From Oscarella lobularis (Eukaryota > Porifera > Homoscleromorpha > Homosclerophorida > Oscarellidae), in assembly GCF_947507565.1 (NCBI RefSeq), contig NC_089192.1:868001-932000 (forward strand): 64,000 nt of DNA. The letters run 5' to 3'. Of the stretch, positions 44,201 through 55,800 are shown piece after piece. A model generated the notes under the pieces. It was given only the letters and a program-made list of their open reading frames with translations, made no database searches and was not told the origin of the DNA. The position numbers and the translations under genes were made by a program. Positions within the stretch are counted from its first letter, which is position 1. Every line of letters starts with the position of its first letter.

Positions 44201-45820
44201 TTGTACGTGTCCTCCAGACTACAAGGGAAAAATCTGTGACGAGAGTAAGACATTCTTAAGGTTTTTGCGATCTTACTACAGTTCACAATTTCTTACAGAA
44301 ATAGATGACTGCAAGAGATCAGACTGTGCTCCTAATGCCCACTGCATAGACGGGATACTATCGTTTACATGCGATTGTAATTTGGGATTTACAGGCGCCA
44401 AATGCGAAACGAGTAAGATCGACATAGCATTGACCAAATAGTTTGGCCACGAAACTTTTCAGATATTGACGAGTGCGCGTCAATTCCGTGCCAACACAAT
44501 GGCACTTGTACAGACGGGATTAACGGCTATTCGTGCAGCTGTATTCAGGGATACACGGGTGCGGAATGCGAGATCGAAGTCAACGAATGCGATTCGCTCC
44601 CGTGCCAATACGGAGCCACGTGCCATGACCGTTTTAACGGATACACGTGCTTCTGTTCGCCGGGTTACACAGGCATCAATTGTCAGATTGACATAGACGA
44701 CTGCGAGCCAGATCCGTGTAATCATTCGCTCGGATGTACCGACAGAGTAAACGGATTCAAATGTCAGTGCGAAACGGGCTACGAAGGACTGAGATGCGAC
44801 ATCGAAACCGATGAGTGCAAATCAAATCCTTGTCAGAACAGTGCCCAGTGTACGGATGTCTTCAGAGGCTACACGTGCTCGTGTCAACCGGGTTTCACGG
44901 GTTTGCACTGTGAGGTCGACATAGACGAGTGCATGTCATTGCCGTGTCAAAACGGGGGAAGGTGCGTACAGGCGGTCAATCTATTCACGTGCCTGTGTGC
45001 CACAGGCTATAGCGGAAAACGATGCGAATCAGGTACGTATGCAAGAAACTAACAGAAATGCGTGGCAACTCGCTAAACTGATCTTCTCAATGCAGCTATA
45101 GACGAATGCAACTCGCAACCGTGCCAAAACAATGCGACGTGCGTGGATAAAGAAGGGAAATTCGAATGTCGCTGCCAGCCGGGCTACGACGACTTCCTTT
45201 GTGAAAGATGTAAGAAGGCAAAAAACGAAGCCTATTCATACTAAAGACTTCTAAACCGTGCTCGAGGTTCCAAAGTTTTGGAACCAGACTAATATACGAG
45301 AGCACGGTTTTGAAGTTCCCAGTTTGAACGGGCTATACAACCATGTCTTAGATATTGGCGAGCCTGACGATAGTGGAGGAATAAGCAGAACTACGATAGT
45401 GGTCGCAGCCGTCGTGACAGGTACCATAGTATATGGTCATAAGTCCCTACCCGACATACCTGTCTTTCTTCAGGAGCTGTCCTGATTGGCATCATTCTGC
45501 TCATCGTTTTCTGCACCAGAAGATACCGTTTCAACGATCGCGTGCAAGCACTAAAACAGATCGTCTACAACCAGACTTCTCGCCCGCCCAGACTCAAAGC
45601 CTACCTCGACACGGCGGGCGACGAAGAAATAGGGGAGGAAGAACTACGCGACTATCACACGGCGACGACAACCCTATCCAGGAGTTACGATTTTAGCGAA
45701 GCATCGACAATGGCGCGTCAGGACACGCTTCGACGTCACTACTACCCGGAAACGAGCTTCGATCAGGAGATTCTCGCCGCGAGCGCTCCCTGGAGCGGAA
45801 GTTTGGAAAAGAAAAAATGA
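41241..45820 (+). CDS. Delta-like Notch ligand, gene E (about 21 EGF repeats)
   Basis: Signal exon [17 protein letters not shown] (ATG at 41241; an in-frame ATG at 41220 is possible), MNNL-like domain ([39 protein letters not shown]), DSL domain ([37 protein letters not shown]). About 21 EGF repeats follow, mostly one per exon. A span split by an intron ([10 protein letters not shown] + [13 protein letters not shown]) leads to a cytoplasmic tail of about 105 residues with [13 protein letters not shown], ending GSLEKKK. The N-terminal part is closest to gene C; EGFs 4-21 and their introns are nearly identical to gene B on the other strand; the tail resembles neither, apart from an HYYPE motif shared with D. 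An AATAAA signal lies near 45981. Confidence 0.9.
45253..45310. repeat. Intron hairpin, copy in gene E
   Basis: AAACCGTGCT at 45253-45262 and AGCACGGTTT at 45301-45310 enclose GGTTCCAAA/TTTGGAACC. It is the counterpart of the gene B hairpin, in the same position relative to the exons. Confidence 0.6.
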
Positions 45821-46445
45821 GTTCGTTCGCCCCCCTTAAGAAAGAACAGAAAAGAAAACAAGTATGAATTTATGTGAGCGTTTTTTTAGTTTACGTCTTT
45901 TTGAGTCTTTCTCAGCATAGATAGAGAAACGTGTGTGGAATTCAGTGTTTCCTAGAAAAACTAACTTGTCAAGTGTCACAATAAAATAACGAACGTCTAA
46001 GTCACACAAAAAATTTAATCATGACTGACTGGCTCTTACATACACTGGATGATATACACTGTAAAACGCTCTGTTCCCATTTACACGTAAAATAACTGTC
46101 AAGCACACGCGCCTGTGCACCAACCAATACAACAACGAAAAAACTACAAAGGATGCTAATGAGGGGGAGAGGTCAGGGAATCGATTTACACTTCTAATCA
46201 ATACAGCTTCATGATTTTACAATAATGAACAGGTCCGAAAATGATCGAGACGAGAGTGGCTTGATAGAGAGAAATACAGCAAAAAATTACGCCGAAAAAA
46301 TCGTCCTTACGTATGTCGCCACCTATAACGTACACTTCCTATTTCTACAGAAGATTCCCCTACTTACAACTGTGCAGACGGCCTTGAAAGAAGTCGATTA
46401 GATAGCAATTACAAATTTTCTTTGCGTCAAAAAGTAGACACGGAC

Positions 46446-46487
<42 letters not shown>

Positions 46488-46538
46488 GGCATGGAATTGA
46501 ATTTATGCGACGAGAGACGAGAGAAGGGAGGGAAGGAA
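45821..46538. other. Convergent 3' regions of Delta E and Pumilio, with (GA)n microsatellite
   Basis: About 720 bases between the stop of Delta E and the stop of Pumilio, presumably both 3' untranslated regions. The poly(A) signal AATAAAA near 45981 fits Delta E. A pure GA run lies at about 46455-46482. No gene is supported. Confidence 0.5.
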
Positions 46539-49500
46539 TTACATCGGATGAACGGGTAGCAAAAGATCCATTCCACCCGGATTGGCTGCAACCGAGACGG
46601 AGCCGGCGGAGGTGGCCGAACTGGCGCCACCGCCGCCTTTCAGGAGAAACTTCTCGACCTTCGCTAGTATGTGCTTTCCGTACGTGTACTTGCGCAGGGC
46701 GGCGACGTGGGGCTTGATTTTGTGAACGAGAAGTCGTCTCTGATTCGGTTCGGCCATTTCGAGCATCTTCTGAACGACGTAGTTGGCGTATTGATCCTTC
46801 ATCATCGTATATAGAGCGCTGAGAGAGTAGAACAAAAGTGCGAGGGAGAGAGAGGACATAAGGTGATCGATTACTCACCTGTCCATGCAATTAATCACTT
46901 CGTCTATTAAAACCGAACGCTCTGGACGATTCGCATTTACAACGCACTTCTCAACAACGTTACTAGAAGATAAATACTGACTATGTGGGTACAACTCGCC
47001 CTCCCTCTCTCTATTTTACCTTGCAAACTTGTGTTGGCTCAGTAGAAGCACTTTGCCTTTGATTCGAAGAATTATGTTCGACTTATCCTCCGGCTGGCCG
47101 TGCTCAAGAACGTGCTGGACGACGTAGTTACCGTACTGATCGATCACAAGCCGATCGATGGACTCGTGAAGTTCTTCTAGTATGGGAGACGTCTGCTGGG
47201 GCGTGCAGTGTTCAAGAATGCGCTGAATGACGCGGCACCCATACGGATGAGTAGATAAACTGTACACCTACACGGGGGAAAATAGTCGTCGAGAAACAAA
47301 TTTCAACTAGGGACTTGCCTGGGAGCGAAACGCATTGATGACGAACTGCAGGGCGACGGGATCGACGCATTCTATACACTTCTGAACGACGTGATTGCCA
47401 TTCTGGTCCTTTACACATTTCAGCACGTGGCCATCAAGCTCCTTTACTAATTCACTCTAAGAAACGCACGCAAGAGAGAATTTTCACAGGGTCCCTAAAG
47501 ACAATAATGCTCTACGTACCTGCTGCTCCTTCGTTATCGACTCCAAAGCCTTCTGTATGACTCTACATCCGTACATCTGCAAGGCAAGCGACAACACCCG
47601 CCCCTTGATCCGCTCTCCCAACGCATCCTTCTGCTCCAACGTCCCATACTCAAAGAACTTCTGAACGACATAGTTCCCGAATACGTCCGTCATGAGCTGA
47701 TACGAAGACGGTAGCAGCTCCTGAAACACCATACTCTTCTCGGCCGACGAAGCCTGCTCGAGTTTCTGCTGAATAAACCGCGACCCGTGCTGATCCTGAC
47801 TAAATTCAATGATCTTTCCAGCGATATCCTTCAGCTGAAGATTCGGACACCGATTATTCCTAAAATCCTCCAAGAGACGACTTCGCGGCGGCATCTCCTT
47901 TCTCCGAACGCCCGACGCCGCAGCCGCAGCGACCGGCCCGGCACCCGCGGAAGCAATACGCTTACGATCCCCCGGCGCGCCGAGCCCAAACAGCGACTGA
48001 TTCCCGCCCGGCTGTCCCAACCCCGGCATCCCGTTCATCGCTCCTCCGGACGCGTATCGCGTCGTCATGGGAATCGGCGAGTCCGGTCCATACGCCATGG
48101 AATGTCGACCCATATCCATTTCCTGTCCAATTATCCCAGCTGATGAAGGCGACGGATGCCCGAGCGCTAGAGGAGCGCCCCCGTCGGACGACGTCAAATG
48201 TCCCGATGGTAAAACGCGCATGGGTTGATTGGGAGGCGGCGCGGCGGGAGCCGCCGCCGTGGAACCCGGTCTTAGAATATTCGGCTGAGTCGTGACGAGC
48301 ATTCCGGCGTGCGATTGATCGTAATAGGCCGGCGCCGGGCTGACCATGCCGCCTTGGACGAGTTGGTATCTCGCCATTTCTGGAGTCGTCGGTTGAGGAG
48401 CGGGACTCGGAGCTCGAACGAGTTGCTGTTGTTGAGGCGGCGGCGGCGGCAAATACATGGCGGCACCGTTGTGAGGTATCATGTATTGGGAAACGCCGTA
48501 TGCGATTTGGGGTACCACGGTTGCGGGTCCCATGGCAACGGCGCCGTATTGATCGTGTCCGGGAGGCGGTGTGACGTAATAGGGACCGGCCAGCGTGGCG
48601 GGAGCGAGATGCGCTCCCGGCTGCTGGGGCGGTGCGACGAGAGTGAATTGTTGCTGTTGCGACATGACGACGGATTGGTGAGGATGAACGGCTTGGACTT
48701 GGAGAGGCGACGGCGGTATTAGCTGGTGCTGAGAGTGATTGTGCATGGAGAGAGGCGGCGGCGTAGGCGATTCCATCATCAGCGGTTTACTGGCATAGTA
48801 TTGATTAAATGGATTTATTCGTTGTTGTTGACTTGGATCCATGACGGCGCCCGTCGACGGAGTCTTCGTGATGTCGGCGTCGCTGAATAGACTTGGGCCG
48901 GATAGGGAAAGACTCGGCTGCTGCGGCTGTTGAGCCGTCGACGACGTATAGGAGAGAACGTTCGACTGGGAGCTTTGCGTCGAGAAGAACATGTTGTTCG
49001 TCATCTGTTCGAGTTGGGACGTCGATTTCGCGGGATCCGCGACGGCGGCGTCCGCGCGCGCGTCGCCGCTGCCGCTCGCTTCTCGCGAATGAACGGGAGC
49101 CGGTTTACCTGGGGTCGACGTCTCGACGACGACGGTGGGTCGCTTCAAGGCGGCACCGGCGGCACCGCCACCGCCACTCGCATCCTTCCCTTCAACATCC
49201 TAAAGAGAAAAAAAATCAAAGGCGAAGAGTTCACTCTTTTGTCTCTTTCTCTTACCAGATCGTTTCTGTGTCTCTGTGCCATTCGCTGTTCGATTTCCAT
49301 GCTCCGCGGCGACGATTCGAGCACCATTTCCGCCAATTTCACGCCCAGTCCGCCCTGATCGGACGACCTCGGCGACATGATGTTCGACATCTCGCCGGCA
49401 TTGAAACTGCCCGTGCTCGCGCGACGACGCATCGCCATTTGAATGGGATGCGAGACGGTGTGATCGCCGTCGGGATTGGGAATCGCTGGCCAACCGTCTT

Positions 49501-50515
49501 CCCATTGATTTCCAAAGAGCAACGCCTCTTTGGAATCGCCCTTCGACATCTCACCGCTTTCCCAGATACGTCTCAAGTCGTCCGACCCGCTGACCTGTGA
49601 GAGAAAGAAGAAAAGACAATAGGTTATATAATAATAGAGAAACGTCTATAAGGAGTCGTTGCCTATCTCTGGATACATTAGAGTTATAAAGAAAAGAGTG
49701 CAGCTTCAATAATCGCAACGAGAGGCGCCTCGAGACATTTTACATGACAAAATAAACAAACAGAGGAGAACCCCGCGACGGATCTATGTAAGCAATGCTA
49801 AGCATCCCGGCAAGAGCCGTCTATTTACTTTCAAATAAACGTGTGCTGTATATGTATATAGAAGTATCGTTCCCCATCAACATATCTATGACTAGAGAGA
49901 AAGGAAACTTCTCAGTCGACGTCTGATTTATTGGAGGCAATCACAACGTCTACACATGAGAAAATCCCCGAGGGCGAGTTCCGACTTACAGGCTATTCTA
50001 CTACAGCACAATCCCATGATAGTCGATGTCCCCTCCCTCCCTCCCTCCCTCTCCCTCGCACTTACATCAGCCACGGGCCGCGCAACCAAATCCTCATCGA
50101 TGTGCAGTCCACCGAACTCGCCGTCAATGTCGTCCAACGACGATCCCTAGACGAAGAAAGGAGAGAAATTCAAGCCCACGCCCACGCACCATTAGCATTT
50201 CCTTCTCGCAGAAAATCTTACCTGTTGCTGTTCCATGTCCTCGGCGCTCGCCCATCGTCGTCCGGTCAGCGAACCGTCGTGCGGATTGAGATCGCGATCT
50301 CGACTCGTTCGCTTCGATCGGACGAGACTCGCGCCGCTCGTCATCGCGAGATCGATCGAATAGAGGAGCGTGTAGTCGTCGCGCTGTTGGGATTGCGTTT
50401 GTTGGGTCGGTTGTTGATGATTCGGCGGTTTCGCGTTCGCTGTCGAGGCGCGCGAGATGACCGGCGACGAGAGCGTGCGCGTGAACGTCGACGGGACCCA
50501 CTGGGCGTCCTCCAT
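46539..50515 (-). CDS. PUM: Pumilio RNA-binding protein (PUF family)
   Basis: Multi-exon gene. The N-terminal region (start [19 protein letters not shown] at 50515) is low-complexity, with segments shared with animal Pumilios: [50 protein letters not shown] Gln/Pro-rich middle follows. The C-terminal PUF domain has eight repeats, beginning [20 protein letters not shown], then [93 protein letters not shown] and [13 protein letters not shown]. The base-reading triplets (SR..Q, NY..Q, CR..Q, NH..Q, CR..Q, NY..Q, S(N)..E, NY..Q) match the canonical animal pattern, so it should bind UGUANAUA-type 3' UTR sites and repress mRNAs. It is divergent from the CULT gene. Confidence 0.94.
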
Positions 50516-50780
50516 CTTACTTGGGGGGCGATCGAAAATACGCTCGTCGTCGCGTTTCCGTGTCGCGCGGTCTCGACGACGACGGGCGCGGATAGGAACG
50601 TCGTCCGCGTCGGAATGAGTCGATAGGAGAACTTCAGAGGCTGCGATGGCCGAGATGGAGCCAGATGTTTACACTTTCAAACAAGGATCGAACGTCGACA
50701 TATTCCCGCATACCACTGTAGAGCGCGCTAATGTTCGGAAACACGCATCGCTTTTTCGCTTCCTTTCACTCTCCTTCGCT

Positions 50781-51556
50781 ATGAAAGCAAGTGCTTGGAT
50801 AGCTATTCTATCGTTTATCTCACTTGGAGTCGAAATCGCCGGCGAACAATCAGAATCGGAGAAAGGTCGCCTGACTTGCTTACGATTCACATATCATCGT
50901 GACGTCAGAATATATAGAGGTTCTGGTATGTCGGCGTTGCGGAAAGGAAATAATTCGTGCTGCTGACCTAATAAATATGAAGAGTCAAGTGGCTGATAGA
51001 CAAAGAAACGACACTCTATTAGGCATACCTGCAGTATTGAAGCAAACCTTTACAAATCCCCAAGGTGGGGAAGAAATATGTCAAAGCACGCTTTCCTTAT
51101 ACTAGTCACTTATATAGGAAGTCAATTTGAACTTGTAACAGCAAAAAGAGCCAACTTTGTATCAGATACTACTGTACGCTGTATTCAGATTATTTCTTTT
51201 GAATTAATTAATCTAGCTTTTAGGCGTACGCAGAGCATTCGTGGTTTTCAGGTTATAAGTGGCGAATAATCGGTTGTCCTGTCTGCGGATTTCATCTCGG
51301 ATGGCATGTTTATTAGCTAACGTATTGCTATGCACCCAATTGCTCTGTGGCTACCTTTAGGTCATTCGAAGCCACTGATAAAACGAAAGTGGGTAATGCA
51401 CCGGAGCAATTTGTGGGGCTCATATTATCTCGACTACTTCACGAGGGATGTGAGTTAAAATATAAAGATCCTGTCCTCTGATTGCGTATTGTTTTGCTCT
51501 TATACCTTCTAGTTGCTGATTCTATAATCATGAAACCTCGGCAATACAGAGCATAG
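50781..51556 (+). CDS. Secreted CULT-domain protein (cereblon-like ligand-binding fold)
   Basis: Six exons. The signal peptide is MKASAWIAILSFISLGVEIA. The joined exons give LVCRRCGKEIIRAADL, GIPAVLKQTFTNPQG, FELVTAKRANF, then HSWFSGYKWRIIGCPVCGF and HLGWSFEATDK. This matches the CULT domain of cereblon, with two CXXC zinc ligand pairs and all three tryptophans of the thalidomide-binding cage (HSWF, YKW, LGW). A signal peptide and the absence of a LON domain mark the known family of secreted CULT proteins, whose natural ligand is not settled. The fourth intron (51304-51360) has a GC donor. The last exon, after a gtgagt donor, ends at TAG 51554-51556; read-through would instead stop at 51481. 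AATAAA lies near 51649. An upstream in-frame ATG at 50646 would bury the signal peptide. Confidence 0.85.
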
Positions 51557-51609
51557 AGCTTCAGAAAGCAAAGATTTGACTGTGCATTTTATCATTTCAT
51601 TTCCATCAT

Positions 51610-52023
51610 TTGATGACTACTGCTGTGTATATAATCTATTCTTCTAATAAAGCCTGCGTCGTTTTGTATGCCAAATTGTACTGTTGGGGACCAGTGACGA
51701 TACGCCGGTTGCATTCTGAGACCACGACTCTTCGAAAGGACCTGCTTCAGCTTGGGTGTTTGGTCGAAGGACGGGCTCCGGCCACGCCTTCGTCGACGTT
51801 CCGTCGTCTTTCTAGCGTTACAGCGACGCTCCAGTGGCAAGGCATCTTTCTCTTCAGGTATACATACCTTCGATGCGATGGATCGGTAATAAACGATGGA
51901 GGAATGGATGAAGAGAAGCCCGACGACGAAGCTGCCGAAGAAGAGAACGAAAAACTGCAGCAGAACTCTCGAATCAAAACGCCTAGAGCCCAAAAACTAT
52001 TAAAGAATTATAAACGAAACTAG
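51610..52023 (+). CDS. Hypothetical small protein (possibly mitochondrial, possibly spliced)
   Basis: A 137-codon open frame, not recognised. The first part is basic and Ser/Thr-rich (IRRLHSETTTLRKDL, TFRRLSSVTATLQW), like a mitochondrial presequence. The end is acidic then basic (DEEKPDDEAAEEENEKLQQ, TPRAQKLLKNYKRN). A donor/acceptor-like pair (CTTCAG/gtatac... at about 51858) may remove a short intron and join the halves differently. The opposite strand has an equally long frame with a hydrophobic N-terminus, so the coding strand is uncertain. It partly overlaps the likely 3' end of the CULT gene. Confidence 0.35.
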   Translation: MMTTAVYIIYSSNKACVVLYAKLYCWGPVTIRRLHSETTTLRKDLLQLGCLVEGRAPATPSSTFRRLSSVTATLQWQGIFLFRYTYLRCDGSVINDGGMDEEKPDDEAAEEENEKLQQNSRIKTPRAQKLLKNYKRN

Positions 52024-52258
52024 CGGCGACCTGTGAGGAAGAGAAAACGCTTTCCTTCGCTCGTACGCCATGACTCAAAGTGCGCTAAAGCTGTCAGCGG
52101 ATACTAGAGAGAGTGGGTCGCCAGGGTGGGTCGCATCCTGGTTGAGGTCCCCGTGGGGTAAGGTGCACCGTAAGCCCGAATTATTCTAGTCAGTATAAAA
52201 AATGACGATTGGAGTGAGAGAATACGTATTAGTTAAGACAGCTGTACATAAAAAGGTT

Positions 52259-52778
52259 TTAAAAGTCCAGCTCTCTTTGTTTTATCACCCAGTCAGCATG
52301 AGGATTGGCCTTCAACACAGCCATCACTATAGTCTCATGAGACAGGCATCGCTCCCCTAAGAAAATGAATTGAAGAGTCGACAAAATTAAATGAATACTT
52401 ACCAATGTTTCCGCCCACTTCGAAGAGATGATGATTATCCAACGGCTGAGCGGCGCCCGCTTTTCCCTTAAAACTAAGACCCCTTTTGAAAACGGGATGC
52501 TGCATGGGACCGATTCCCTTATTGGCCATGTTTTCATACGACTTCTTTCGAAATTTCGTCACAATGTCACCGGCAGTCAGCGACGGCGTCAATTCGAACG
52601 CCATGCTGACTTTGGCGAAGTGCGGCGACTGCACTCGTATAATGTTTCTCAGTCGTTCCTGCGACTCTTTGGAGAGCTGAAGGAAAGGTTCGTCGTCAAA
52701 TCAACGTCTGAACTTATAAGAAATACCGGCTGTTCTAAAGTATCGTCTGAAATTCTTCTACTAGGCGAATTCGGCGCC

Positions 52779-52838
<60 letters not shown>

Positions 52839-55800
52839 ACGAAGCCGCCATCTGATCGCTTCTTTCTGACAATTCCTAGCACCTACAGTAGAGCCGAAGT
52901 ACGTTGAAGGAAACTGCGAATAATAAACTTTCGATAAGTCTTACTCCTCCTCTTTGAGGTCTTCTCTTCTCTGTTTCATTCAGCTGCCTTACCTGGTGGA
53001 GTAGACTAGCAGGAACCTATAATTGAAAGAAGATACCTTGATGTATAATCCCGTTCAAGCGTTCTAGGTTCCTGTGCATTCTGAATATCATGAAAAATGC
53101 CTTGCAAATGCTATTAATAACTAGGCTTGGAGGCTTCAGCGTCGTTCTGCGTGAGGAATCACATCTACTGAGGCCCCCCTTTAGGAGCTAGATAGGCTTG
53201 TTCAAAGAAACGCGTCCTTTGCACGCCTACTGTAGTATGCTCCCCTCCCTCTGACTTACTATCCACAATGACTCGTGATTCTGTATGAGCATTCTCATAA
53301 CGCTGTACGTGCAGGCGGCCATTTGAAGATCAGAGTCCTTCAAGGCGTCCTTTGAGGCATTGTTTCGATGACGCGACAGAAACAGATTTGGAGCCATGAT
53401 CATCGCAACGTTATTAATCGACATCTTGTTCTGCGCCTCATGTTCAACCAACTTGTTCAAGAACCTCAAGAGCAACTAAGAGAAGAGTCCTCGTCAAGAG
53501 AGAGAGAGAGAGAGAGAGATTTTCTCTATTAAGCCAAGTTTCTGTACTCGAAGCGTCGCTCTGTGGCAGTCGGGAAGGAGAAGAACGAGAAGATTCAACG
53601 CTTCGATTTTCTTCGCCTTATCCAAAACACCTAACCGCAAACGAACGAAAATGCAAATGCATCACGCAAACGAGACAGGCATTCCATACCATCGACAGCG
53701 GCAAACAGGTGAAGATACTCGTGGGTGAGCAACGGATACGGAAGATCCCTAAAAGGAGAGAGTATTGGGTTCCAACGTGGAAACGACGCCAGTAAATAAG
53801 AACCTGAGAAATTGCTTTAATAGCGTAGCCCCATCGTTTGTCCTTCGATTATCCCATGAGAAGTCGCCGTCGTAAAACGTCTCCTCCAATTCTCGGATCA
53901 TAGTCTAACCAAGACGGAAACATTAGTGGCGGCAATACTTCCACAATAACGGAAACGGTCGTGTCCGCTATTAATTAATTAATTAAGTGTAATAGGAGCC
54001 AGGGAAAACAAAATTTTTTTCTAAGTTTAGACGGCAAGACCCAACTATGTGCAGTATGTGAGAAGGTCGCGGGGGAGGGAAAGCTGACCCTAATTCTGGC
54101 CGTTGCACCGGGAATTCGAAGTATTCCTTCTTCTTCGATTCCTATAACCGATACACGTGTTCTCACTACCATCTGCAAACTGGAGAAAGGCGAAACATAT
54201 GATCCTACCGTTTTCTTCCAAGAATACAATAATCTAAACATAAACAGGAAACGATCAAGAAAGGAAATGTCGAGAGAATGGAGTCGCTTGGGATTACCTC
54301 TTGTAAAAATAAAGGTGTCTTCGCCGTCGGGTCCAGCTGCTTGTCTCGCGCCATCAACGTCGTTAGGGGTACGCCAAATATTCCCGTTTCTACACGAGTT
54401 GGATATTGAGGAAAATATCAAAAATGGCCGGGAGATTTGCGTGCCTTTGTATTTCCTCTTCGGCGTCTTACGAATTTTCACAGGAAGTTCAAACGTCTCC
54501 AATATCGTCGTCAGTTCGAGAAAGGCGAGCCGCCGAACCCTCTCGCAATCCTCGGCAGACAAGTCGCTGATCAGCGTATCGCCTACGGCCACCTTCATAG
54601 AAAAGGTCTCACAAAGGGATGAGGTAACTCTCTGGCAGAATAACTCCACACATCAACTATATATACATATGCACATAACCCCCAGAACAAGAACAAAACA
54701 CAAAAATACGTAGTAAAGGAAGCTAAGCTTACGGGAGGAAATGACGCAGCCTGTTCGGCTGTGGGTGACTTGATATTTCCATCCGACGTTTCCTTTTTCA
54801 ACAGCGCCTTACGACCTTCGCTGCTCGTTCGACGCATGACCGGCTTTCGAACGAAGACGTCGGTCAGGCGCGCGACGCCGCTCCCGTCCTCGCAGACGGG
54901 ACTCGCTCGACGCTTTCGTCGTATCGTCGCGTTGAGCGTGTCGACGCGACGACGAACGGCTTCGCGCTGGGCGTCGGTCAGACGCAATTTTTCCGTCTCG
55001 GAATTAACGTCCTTGATGTCCAATTCCCTATCGGCTAAGAGAAGGGACTTTATATAAGTGAGTTGCAAAGGGAACTTGAAGCTTAAATGGTATTGGATTT
55101 CAGGACGACAAGATCCTAACTCTTTCGGATTGCAAAATGTCTTAGACTAGCAACTTTGAGTCTCTAGGGTTTTCTAAGTAATTAAAATGAAGTTCGGTGC
55201 CTGCTCTCTTTTAGTTAACACGGTAGATGACTCTCATCTGTACAGTAGAACAAAACCACAGGTCCGAAGAAAGACAGACCAAATTGCGACGTTCTCATCA
55301 CCCGGAAGACGTACTGTGGGTCCATTGCTCGTATACGAAGTCAAGTCTGAGATCACAAGGCCCACTCTCAAACTAACTAGACTGCTAAGGAAAAACGCCT
55401 GACTAGTCAGTGTAACAGAGCACATGCGTTTAGGCTAAGAATCCTATGTGCAACCCACAACAATTACTCCTAATCCGGTAGAAAGAGATGGTCGCTAATT
55501 ACACGTGTAAACGAGGAGACCTCCTACTAGTTTCGTTCGCCGTCGCCTACTGGTTTTATTTTTGATCGCGACTCTATAGTTTCACTACGTCCTCGGACAG
55601 TTTCCCATATCCTATGCTCTATCTAAATGAGATACGCTCTTGTCACAACAACCGTTTCCTAAGTGGGAGACAAACAGACGGAAGAGTTCGTCGAAGGAGA
55701 GTGAGATAAAAAAGGGAACGGACGTAAGCGCCACTTTTTGTTTAGCAAAGCAAAAATAAAAGTCGAAATCACACTTCCTTCCCCCCCTTGGGTCCCCCCC

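Noticed and set aside
48893-49600. 235-codon plus-strand frame opposite Pumilio
   Set aside because: It is an antisense shadow of the Pumilio N-terminal exons, Arg-rich because of Ser/Pro-rich coding on the other strand.
55187-55402. 71-codon frame in a long RhoGAP intron
   Set aside because: No conserved domain, and flanking exons are explained by the RhoGAP gene.
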